Source: Leptodactylus fallax
Taxonomy: Eukaryota > Chordata > Amphibia > Anura > Leptodactylidae
NCBI GenBank assembly: GCA_947044405.1
Contig: CAMRHE010001101.1
Coordinates: 62,001-126,000 of the forward strand
DNA length: 64,000 nt
Reading direction: 5' to 3'
Shown here: piece by piece, positions 1 to 14,000 of the stretch
Numbering within the stretch: position 1 is the stretch's first letter
How the letters are laid out: each line of letters starts with the position of its first letter
Program-made: the position numbers and the translations under genes
Notes under the pieces: generated by a model
Told to the model about the DNA's origin: nothing
Seen by the model: only the letters and a program-made list of their open reading frames with translations
The model's database searches: none

Positions 1-3000
1 GGCCATACACAGTACATATAGTACACATACTGGCCATACACAGTACATATAGTACATATACTGGCCATACACAGTACAAATAGTACATATACTGGCCATA
101 CACAGTGCATATAGTACACATACTGGCCATACACAGTGTATATAGTACACATACTGGCCATACACAGTGCATATAGTACATATACTGGCCATACACAGTA
201 CATATAGTACACATACTGGCCATACACAGTACATATAGTACACATACTGGCCATACACAGTGCATATAGTACACATACTGGCCATACACAGTACATATAC
301 TACACATACTGGCAATACACAGTGCATATACTACACATACTGCCATACACAGTGCATATAGTACACATACTGGCCATACACAATGCGTATACTACACATA
401 CTGGCCATACACAGTGCATATAGTACACATACTGGCCATACACAGTACATATAGTAAACATACTGGCCATACACAGTACATATAGTACACATACTGGCCA
501 TACACAGTGTATATAGTACACATACTGGCCATACACAGTGTATATAGTACACATACTGGCCATACACAGTGCATATAGTACATATACTGGCCATACACAG
601 TACATATAGTACACATACTGGCCATACACAGTACATATAGTACATATACTGGCCATACACAGTACATATAGTACACATACTGGCCATACACAGTACATAT
701 AGTACATATACTGGCCATACACAGTACATATAGTACATATACTGGCCATACACAGTGCATATAGTACACATACTGGCCATACACAGTACATATAGTACAC
801 ATACTGGCCATACACAGTGCATATAGTACACATACTGGCCATACACAGTACATATAGTACACATACTGGCCATACACAGTGCATATAGTACACATACTGG
901 CCATACACAGTGCATATAGTACACATACTGGCCATACACAGTGCATATACTACACATACTGGCCATACACAGTGCATATAGTACACATACTGGCCATACA
1001 CAGTACATATAGTACATATACTGGCCATACACAGTGCATATAGTACACATACTGGCCATACACAGAACATATAGTACACATACTGGCCATACACAGTGCA
1101 TATAGTACACATACTGGCCATACACAGTGCATATACTACACATACTGGCCATACACAGTGCATATAGTACATATACTGGCCATACACAGTACATATAGTA
1201 CACATACTGGCCATACACAGTGCATATAGTACACATACTGGCCATACACAGTACATATAGTACACATACTGGCCATACACAGTGCATATAGTACACATAC
1301 TGGCCATACACAGTGTATATAGTACACATACTGGCCATACACAGTGCATATAGTACATATACTGGCCATACACAGTACATATAGTACACATACTGGCAAT
1401 ACACAGTGCATATACTACACATACTGCCATACACAGTGCATATAGTACACATACTGGCCATACACAGTGTATATAGTACACATACTGGCCATACACAGTG
1501 CATATAGTACATATACTGGCCATACACAGTACATATAGTACATATACTGGCCATACACAGTACATATAGTACACATACTGGCCATACACAGTGCATATAG
1601 TACACATACTGGCCATACACAGTACATATACTACACATACTGGCAATACACAGTGCATATACTACACATACTGCCATACACAGTGCATATAGTACACATA
1701 CTGGCCATAAACAGTGTATATAGTACACATACTGGCCATACACAGTGCATATAGTACACATACTGGCCATACACAGTGCATATAGTACACATACTGGCCA
1801 TGCACAGTGCATATAGTACACATACTGGCCATACACAGTGCATATAGTACACATACTGGCCATACACAGTGCATATAGTACACATACTGGCCATACACAG
1901 TGCATATAGTACACATACTGGCCATACACAGTACATATAGTACACATACTGGCCATACACAGTGCATATACTACACATACTGGCCATACACAGTGCATAT
2001 AGTACACATACTGGCCATACACAGTACATATAGTACACATACTGGCCATACACAGTGCATATACTACACATACTGGCCATACACAGTACATATAGTACAC
2101 ATACTGGCCATACACAGTGCATATAGTACACATACTGGCCATACACAGTGCGTATAGTACATATACTGGCCATACACAGTGCATATAGTACATATACTGG
2201 CCATACACAGTACATATAGTACATATACTGGCCATACACAGTGCATATAGTACATATACTGGCCATACACAGTACATATAGTACATATACTGGCCATACA
2301 CAATGCGTATAGTACACATACTGGCCATACACAGTGCATATAGTACACATACTGGCCATACACAGTGTATATAGTACACATACTGGCCATACACAGTACA
2401 TATAGTACACATACTGGCCATACACAGTACATATACTACACATACTGGCCATACACAGTGTATATAGTACACATACTGGCCATACACAGTACATATACTA
2501 CACATACTGGCCATACACAGTGCGTATAGTACACATACTGGCCATACACAATGCGTATAGTACACATACTGGCCATACACAGTGCATATAGTACACATAC
2601 TGGCCATACACAGTACATATAGTACACATACTGGCCATACACAGTACATATAGTACATATACTGGCCATACACAGTACATATAGTACATATACTGGCCAT
2701 ACACAGTGCATATAGTACATATACTGGCCATACACAGTACATATAGTACATATACTGGCCATACACAGTACATATAGTATACATACTGGCCATACACAGT
2801 GCATATAGTACACATACTGGCCATACACAATGCGTATAGTACACATACTGGCCATACACAGTGCATATAGTACACATACTGGCCATACACAGTGTATATA
2901 GTACACATACTGGCCATACACAATGCGTATAGTACACATACTGGCCATACACAGTGCATATAGTACACATACTGGCTATACACAGTGCATATAGTACACA

Positions 3001-4350
3001 TACTGGCCATACACAGTGCATATAGTACACATACTGGCCATACACAGTACATATAGTACACATACTGGCCATACACAGTACATATACTACACATACTGGC
3101 CATACACAATGTGTATAGTACACATACTGGCCATACACAGTGCATATAGTACACATACTGGCCATACACAGTACATATAGTACACATACTGGCCATACAC
3201 AGTACATATAGTACATATACTGGCCATACACAGTACATATAGTACATATACTGGCCATACACAGTGCATATAGTACATATACTGGCCATACACAGTACAT
3301 ATAGTACATATACTGGCCATACACAATGCGTATAGTACACATACTGGCCATACACAGTGCATATAGTACATATACTGGCCATACACAGTACATATAGTAC
3401 ATATACTGGCCATACACAGTGTGTAAAGTACATACTAGCTATACACAGTGCATATAGTACACATACTGGCCATACACAGTACATACAGTACACATACTGG
3501 CCATACACAGTGCATATAGTACACATACTGGCCATACACAGTGCATATAGTACACATACTGGCTATACACAGTACATATATTACACATACTGGCTATACA
3601 CAGTGTGTATATTACATACTGGGTATATACATTACATATAGTACACATACTGGCCATACACAGTGCATATAGTACATATATTGGCCATACACAGTGTGTA
3701 AAGTACATACTGAATATACACAGTGCATATAGTACACATACTGGTCATACACAGTACGTATAGTACACATACTGGCCATACACAGTACATACAGTACATA
3801 TACTGGCCATACACAGTACATATAGTACATATACTGGCCATACACAGTACATACAGTACACATACTGGCCATACACAGTGCTTATATTGCATACTGGATA
3901 TACACATTACATATAGTACACATACTGGCCATAAACAGTGCATATAGTACATGTACTGACCATACACAGTACATATAGTACACATACTGGCCATACACAG
4001 TGCATATAGTACATATACTGGCCATACACAGTACATATAGTACATATACTGGCCATACACAGTGTGTAAAGTACATACTGGCTATACACAGTGCATATAG
4101 TACACATACTGGCCATACACAGTGTATATAGTACACATACTGGCCATACACAATGCGTATAGTACACATACTGGCCATACACAGTGCTTATATTGCATAC
4201 TGGATATACACATTACATATAGTACACAGTGTGTAAAGTACACATACTGGCCATAAACAGTGCATATAGTACATGTACTGGCCATACACAGTATGGATAG
4301 TACACATACTAACCGTATACAGTGGGAATAGTACCCATACTGGCCATACA
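1..4350. repeat. 31-bp minisatellite, left array (intron 15, runs off the window)
   Basis: About 140 head-to-tail copies of a 31-bp unit with core TACTGGCCATACACAGTGCA followed by TATAGTACACA. Main variants are AGTGCATATAG, AGTACATATAG, AGTGTATATAG and AATGCGTATAG, plus units with TACTACAC in place of TAGTACAC. Copies are nearly perfect up to about 3420 and then become mixed and truncated toward 4350. The unit lacks stop codons in most frames on the minus strand, so it yields long false reading frames rich in Tyr, Cys and Val. Confidence 0.97.
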
Positions 4351-4957
4351 AAGCGTGTATGGGATGTGATTTTCTTGGCAACGCTTAGATAGAGCATTAG
4401 TAGTCAGTGAGCTTAGAGTCTGTTTTTTACTAAAGGGAAATAAAATAAGTTAATAAAGTATATTAACAAATGTTCCCCAAAACCTATCTACACATTACTA
4501 AAAAAGCCTTAAAAGACAGATAACTAAGCAACATCAAACCTGTTGCCAAAAATGTTATGTTACACACATCACACACCCCACACCCCACAATTCAGCTGAG
4601 ATACCATAATACCCTGCAGGTTAGTCATTGACGCTGTAAAGTCACCATCATGAACACTTGTAACCCTCAGAAGTGATGCCCAGATACTTTATAACTCAGT
4701 TCTTCCCATCACATACATTTATGATCTACTCAGAGGATATGTAATAAACCTAAAATGAAGGGGCTGGGCTGCTCCTTCCATCTTCTTTGTCTCTACAGTT
4801 CTGTTTAGACTTATTTGGGTTTACTCAGGAGGCTTCTTAGGCTATAATGGGACTATAGCGTGTCAAATAAGTGAACCTTAGCACGCCTAATGGTAGACAG
4901 GTCCCCCATTTATCATGGCATACTCCATTAATATGCCATAAAACTAACTGAGCCTAC
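4351..4957. other. Unique part of intron 15
   Basis: About 600 bp between the minisatellite and the exon 15 donor. It is AT-rich and non-repetitive at first sight, with no further exon and no recognisable transposon. Confidence 0.6.
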
Positions 4958-5093
4958 CCATGTTATCCAGGATGAACTTCAGGCTGCATTCAATAGCATT
5001 AAAGAAGCCATCCAGAACCATGTCGTCTATGTAATCCACGTATGCTTTCCACATGTCAGAGCCGGGGTCGGCCGAGAAGAGACCCATGTTCTC
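4958..5093 (-). CDS. DNAH9: Dynein heavy chain exon 15 (residues 845-890), last in window
   Basis: 136 nt. Acceptor CTGTTTCAG|GAGAAC, donor ACATGG|GTAGGC, leaving one base for the next exon. It encodes [20 protein letters not shown] and then [13 protein letters not shown]. The exon sits in a unique island of about 1.1 kb flanked on both sides by the same 31-bp tandem repeat. No later exon is found in bases 1-4957. Confidence 0.92.
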
Positions 5094-8000
5094 CTGAAAC
5101 AGAAAGGATTACAATCAGAGGAGACGGTTTTACCTCCACGTCCCTCACAGACATAATATTCACTTCCAGTAAAAATGTAAGCATGAGAAATGAGAACCTG
5201 GAGGGACGAGCGAGTGTGTCTCCTCTGTAAAAAATCAGTTTTTCATTATTTTTATAACCATCCACAGAAATGACTCACATAATGCTGAAGAGGTTCATTG
5301 TAATGGAATATTACACTTCAGGACGTACAGTCCCCAGACAACATAATAACCCTGGATATTCCTGCTGAGCGGCAGGTGCTTTAATAGCGGCTGACTTCTC
5401 TTAATGATTTTTATAGTTGATGGAAATCAGATCACATCAGATGCTGGTACATTCGACACTCTGCGTATACTACACATACTGGCCATACACAATGCGTATA
5501 GTACACATACTGGCCATACACAATGTGTATAGTACACATACTGTCCATACACAATGCGTATAGTACACATACTGGCCATACACAATGCGTATAGTACACA
5601 TACTGGCCATACACAATGCGTATAGTACACATACTGGCCATACACAATGCGTATACTACACATACTGGCCATACACAGTGCATATAGTACACATACTGGC
5701 CATACACAATGCGTATAGTACACATACTGGCCATACACAATGCGTATAGTACACATACTGGCCATACACAATGCGTATAGTACACATACTGGCCATACAC
5801 AGTACATATAGTACACATACTGGCCATACACAGTGCATATAGTACACATACTGGCCATACACAATGCGTATAGTACACATACTGGCCATACACAGTGCAT
5901 ATAGTACACATACTGGCCATACACAATGCGTATAGTACACATACTGGCCATACACAATGCGTATAGTACACATACTGGCCATACACAGTACATATAGTAC
6001 ACATACTGGCCATACACAGTACATATAGTACACATACTGGCCATACACAGTGCATATAGTACACATACTGGCCATACACAGTGCATATAGTACACATACT
6101 GACCATACACAATGCGTATAGTACACATACTGGCCATACACAGTGCATATAGTACACATACTGGCCATACACAATGCGTATAGTACACATACTGGCCATA
6201 CACAATGCGTATAGTACACATACTGGCCATACACAATGCATATAGTACACATACTGGCCATACACAGTACATATAGTACACATACTGTCCATACACAGTG
6301 CATATAGTACACATACTGGCCATACACAGTACATATAGTACACATACTGGCCATACACAGTACATATAGTACACATACTGGCCATACACAATTCGTATAG
6401 TACACATACTGGCCATACACAGTGCATATAGTACACATACTGGCCATACACAATGCGTATAGTACACATACTGGCCATACACAATGCGTATAGTACACAT
6501 ACTGGCCATACACAGTGCATATAGTACACATACTGGCCATACACAGTACATATAGTACACATACTGGCCATACACAGTACATATAGTACATATACTGGCC
6601 ATACACAGTACATATAGTACACATACTGGCCATACACAGTACATATACTACACATACTGGCCATACACAATGCGTATAGTACACATACTGGCCATACACA
6701 GTGCATATAGTACACATACTGGCCATACACAATGCGTATACTACACATACTGGCCATACACAATGCGTATAGTACACATACTGGCCATACACAATGCGTA
6801 TACTACACATACTGGCCATACACAGTGCATATAGTACACATACTGGCCATACACAGTGCGTATAGTACACATACTGGCCATACACAGTACATATAGTACA
6901 CATACTGGCCATACACAGAACATATAGTACACATACTGGCCATACACAGTGCATATAGTACACATACTGGCCATACACAATGCGTATAGTACACATACTG
7001 GCCATACACAGTGCGTATAGTACACATACTGGCCATACACAGTGCATATAGTACACATACTGGCCATACACAATGCGTATAGTACACATACTGGCCATAC
7101 ACAGTGCGTATAGTACACATACTGGCCATACACAGTGCGTATAGTACACATACTGGCCATACACAGTACATATAGTACATATACTGGCCATACACAGTGT
7201 ATATAGTACACATACTGGCCATACACAGTGTATATAGTACACATACTGGCCATACACAGTGTATATAGTACACATACTGGCCATACACAGTGCATATAGT
7301 ACACATACTGGCCATACACAATGCGTATAGTACACATACTGGCCATACACAGTACATATAGTACATATACTGGCCATACACAGTGCATATAGTACACATA
7401 CTGGTCATACACAGTACATATACTACACATACTGGCCATACACAGTGCATATAGTACACATACTGGCCATACACAGTGCATATAGTACACATACTGAACA
7501 TACACAATGCGTATAGTACACATACTGGCCATACACAGTACATATACTACACATACTGGCCATACACAATGCGTATAGTACACATACTGGCCATACACAA
7601 TGCGTATAGTACACATACTGGCCATACACAATGCGTATAGTACACATACTGGCCATACACAGTACATATAGTACACATACTGGCCATACACAATGCGTAT
7701 AGTACACATACTGGCCATACACAGTGCATATAGTACACATACTGAACATACACAATGCGTATAGTACACATACTGGCCATACACAATGCGTATAGTACAC
7801 ATACTGGCCATACACAATGCGTATAGTACACATACTGGCCATACACAATGCGTATAGTACACATACTGGCCATACACAGTGCATATAGTACACATACTGG
7901 CCATACACAATGCGTATAGTACACATACTGGCCATACACAATGCGTATAGTACACATACTGGCCATACACAGTGCATATAGTACACATACTGGCCATACA

Positions 8001-11000
8001 CAATGCGTATAGTACACATACTGGCCATACACAATGCGTATAGTACACATACTGGCCATACACAATGCGTATACTACACATACTGGCCATACACAGTACA
8101 TATAGTACACATACTGGCCATACACAATGCGTATAGTACACATACTGGCCATACACAATGCGTATAGTACACATACTGGCCATACACAGTACATATACTA
8201 CACATACTGGCCATACACAATGCGTATAGTACACATACTGGCCATACACAATGCGTATAGTACACATACTGGCCATACACAGTGCATATAGTACACATAC
8301 TGGCCATACACAGTGCATATAGTACACATACTGGCCATACACAATGCGTATAGTACACATACTGGCCATACACAGTACATATACTACACATACTGGCCAT
8401 ACACAATGCGTATAGTACACATACTGGCCATACACAATGCATATAGTACACATACTGGCCATACACAGTACATATAGTACACATACTGGCCATACACAAT
8501 GCGTATAGTACACATACTGGCCATACACAGTACATATAGTACACATACTGGCCATACACAATGCATATAGTACACATACTGGCCATACACAGTACATATA
8601 CTACACATACTGGCCATACACAATGCGTATAGTACACATACTGGCCATACACAATGCGTATAGTACACATACTGGCCATACACAATGCATATAGTACATA
8701 TACTGGCCATACACAATGCGTATAGTACACATACTGGCCATACACAGTGCATATAGTACACATACTGGCCATACACAATGCGTATAGTACACATACTGGC
8801 CATACACAATGCGTATAGTACATACACTGGCCATACACAGTACATATAGTACACATACTGGCCATACACAATGCGTATAGTACACATACTGGCCATACAC
8901 AATGCGTATAGTACACATACTGGCCATACACAGTGCATATAGTACATATACTGGCCATACACAATGCGTATAGTACACATACTGGCCATACACAGTGCAT
9001 ATAGTACACATACTGGCCATACACAATGCGTATAGTACACATACTGGCCATACACAGTACATATAGTACATATACTGCCATACACAGTGTATATAGTACA
9101 TATACTGACCATACACAATGCGTATAGTACACATACTGGCCATACACAGTGCGTATAGTACACATACTGGCCATACACAATGCGTATAGTACACATACTG
9201 GCCATACACAGTACATATAGTACACATACTGGCCATACACAGTGTATATAGTACACATACTGGCCATACACAGTACATATAGTACACATACTGGCCATAC
9301 ACAGTGTATATAGTACACATACTGGCCATACACAGTGTATATAGTACACATACTGGCCATACACAGTGTATATAGTACACATACTGGCCATACACAATGC
9401 ATATAGTACACATACTGGTCATACACAGTGCATATAGTACACATACTGGCCATACACAGTGTATATAGTACACATACTGGCCATACACAGTGTATATACT
9501 ACACATACTGGCCATACACAGTGTATATACTACACATACTGGCCATACACAGTACATATAGTACATATACTGGCCATACACAATGCGTATAGTACACATA
9601 CTGGCCATACACAGTACATATAGTACATATACTGGCCATACACAGTACATATACTACACATACTGGCCATACACAGTGCATATAGTACACATACTGGCCA
9701 TACACAGTGTATATAGTACATATACTGGCCATACACAGTGCATATAGTACATATACTGGCCATACACAATGCGTATAGTACACATACTGGCCATACACAA
9801 TGCGTATAGTACACATACTGGCCATACACAGTACATATAGTACACATACTGGCCATACACAGTACATATAGTACACATACTGGCCATACACAGTGTATAT
9901 AGTACATATACTAGCCATACACGATGTGTATAGTACACATACTGGCCATACACAATGTGTATACTACACATACTGGCCATACACAATGCGTATAGTACAC
10001 ATACTGGCCATACACAGTGCATATAGTACACATACTGGCCATACACAGTACATATAGTACATATACTGGCCATACACAGTACATATAGTACACATACTGG
10101 CCATACACAATGCGTATAGTACACATACTGGCCATACACAGTGCGTATAGTACACATACTGGCCATACACAGTACATATACTACACATACTGGCCATACA
10201 CAATGCGTATAGTACACATACTGGCCATACACAGTACATATAGTACACATACTGGCCATACACAGTGCACATAGTACACATACTGGCCATACACAATGCG
10301 TATAGTACCCATACTGGCCATACACAGTACATATACTACACATACTGGCCATACACAATGCGTATAATACACATACTGGCCATACACAGTGCATATAGTA
10401 CATATACTGGCCATACACAATGTATATAGTACACATACTGGCCATACACAATGCGTATAGTACACATACTGGCCATACACAGTACATATAGTACACATAC
10501 TGGCCATACACAGTGCATATAGTACACATACTGGCCATACACAATGCGTATAGTACACATACTGGCCATACACAGTACATATACTACACATACTGGCCAT
10601 ACACAATGCGTATAGTACACATACTGGCCATACACAGTGCATATAGTACACATACTGGCCATACACAATGCGTATAGTACACATACTGGCCATACACAGT
10701 GCATATAGTACACATACTGGCCATACACAGTACATATAGTACACATACTGGCCATACACAATGCGTATAGTACACATACTGGCCATACACTGTACATATA
10801 GTACACATACTGGCCATACACAGTGCATATAGTACATATACTGGCCATACACAGTACATATACTACACATACTGGCCATACACAATGCGTATAGTACACA
10901 TACTGGCCATACACAGTGCATATAGTACATATACTGGCCATACACAGTGCGTATAGTACACATACTGGCCATACACAATGCGTATAGTACACATACTGGC

Positions 11001-14000
11001 CATACACAGTGCGTATAGTACACATACTGGCCATACACAGTGCATATAGTACACATACTGCCATACACAGTACATATAGTACACATACTGGCCATACACA
11101 ATGTGTATACTACACATACTGGCCATACACAGTACATATAGTACACATACTGGCCATACACAGTGTATATAGTACACATACTGGCCATACACAATGCGTA
11201 TACTACACATACTGGCCATACACAATGCGTATAGTACACATACTGGCCATACACAGTACGTATAGTACACATACTGGCCATACACAGTGCATATAGTACA
11301 CATACTGGCCATACACAGTACGTATAGTACACATACTGGCCATACACAGTGCATATAGTACACATACTGGCCATACACAGTACATATAGTACACATACTG
11401 GCCATACACAGTACATATAGTACACATACTGGCCATACACAGTGTATATACTACACATACTGGCTATACACAGTGTATATAGTACACATACTGGCCATAC
11501 ACAATGCATATAGTACACATACTGGCCATACACAGTGTATATAGTACACATACTGGCCATACACAGTGTATATACTACACATACTGGCTATACACAGTGT
11601 ATATAGTACACATACTGGCCATACACAGTGTATATAGTACACATACTGGCCATACACAGTGCGTATAGTACACATACTGGCCATACACAGTGTATATATT
11701 ACACATTCTGGCCATACACAGTGCATATAGTACACATACTGGCCATACACAGTACATATAGTACACATACTGGCCATACACAGTGTATATACTACACATA
11801 CTGGCCATACACAATGCGTATAGTACACATACTGGCCATACACAATGCGTATAGTACACATACTGGCCATACACAGTGCATATAGTACACATACTGGCCA
11901 TACACAGTGCATATAGTACACATACTGGCTATACACAGTACATATAGTACACATACTGGCCATACACAATGCGTATAGTACACATACTGGCCATACACAG
12001 TACATATAGTACATATACTGGCCATACACAATGCGTATAGTACACATACTGGCCATACACAGTACATATAGTACACATACTGGCCATACACAATGCGTAT
12101 AGTACACATACTGGCCATACACAGTACATATAGTACACATACTGGCCATACACAGTGTATATACTACACATACTGGCCATACACAATGCGTATAGTACAC
12201 ATACTGGCCATACACAGTGCATATAGTACACATACTGGCCATACACAGTGCATATAGTACACATACTGGCTATACACAGTACATATAGTACACATACTGG
12301 CCATACACAATGCGTATAGTACACATACTGGCCATACACAGTACATATAGTACATATACTGGCCATACACAATGCGTATAGTACACATACTGGCCATACA
12401 CAGTACATATAGTACACATACTGGCCATACACAATGCGTATAGTACACATACTGGCCATACACAGTACATATAGTACACATACTGGCCATACACAGTGTA
12501 TATACTACACATACTGGCCATACACAATGCGTATAGTACACATACTGGCCATACACAGTGCATATAGTACACATACTGGCTATACACAGTACATATAGTA
12601 CACATACTGGCCATACACAATGCGTATAGTACACATACTGGCCATACACAGTACATATAGTACATATACTGGCCATACACAATGCGTATAGTACACATAC
12701 TGGCCATACACAGTACATATAGTACACATACTGGCCATACACAGTGTATATAGTACACATACTGGCCATACACAGTACATATAGTACACATACTGGCCAT
12801 ACACAGTGTATATACTACACATACTGGCCATACACAATGCGTATAGTACACATACTGGCCATACACAGTACATATAGTACACATACTGGCCATACACAGT
12901 GTATATACTACACATACTGGCCATACACAATGCGTATAGTACACATACTGGCCATACACAGTGTATATACTACACATACTGGCCATACACAGTACATATA
13001 GTACATATACTGGCCATACACAATGCGTATAGTACACAAACTGGTCATACACAATGTGTATACTACACATACTGGCCATACACAATGCGTATAGTACACA
13101 TACTGGCCATACACAGTGCATATAGTACACATACTGCCATACACAGTACATATAGTACACATACTGGCCATACACAGTGCATATAGTACATATACTGGCC
13201 ATACACAGTACATATAGTACACATACTGCCATACACAGTACATATAGTACACATACTGGCCATACACAATGCGTATAGTACATATACTGGCCATACACAG
13301 TACATATAGTACACATACTGCCATACACAGTACATATAGTACACATACTGGCCATACACAATGCGTATAGTACACATACTGGCCATACACAGTACATATA
13401 GTACACATACTGGCCATACACAATGCGTATAGTACACATACTGGCCATACACAGTACATATAGTACACATACTGGACATACACAGTGCATATAGTACATA
13501 TACTGGCCATACACAGTACATATACTACACATACTAGCCATACACAATGCGTATAGTACACATACTGGCCATACACAATGCGTATAGTACACATACTGGC
13601 CATGCACAGTGCATATAGTACACATACTGGCCATACACAGTACATATAGTACACATACTGGCCATACACAGTACATATACTACACATACTGGCCATACAC
13701 AATGCGTATAATACACATACTGGCCATACACAATGCGTATAGTACACATACTGGCCATACACAGTGCATATAGTACATATACTGGCCATACACAATGCGT
13801 ATAGTACACATACTGGCCATACACAGTGCATATAGTACACATACTGGCCATACACAATGCGTATAGTACACATACTGGCCATACACAATGCGTATAGTAC
13901 ACATACTGGCCATACACAGTACATATAGTACATATACTGCCATACACAGTGTATATAGTACATATACTGACCATACACAATGCGTATAGTACACATACTG

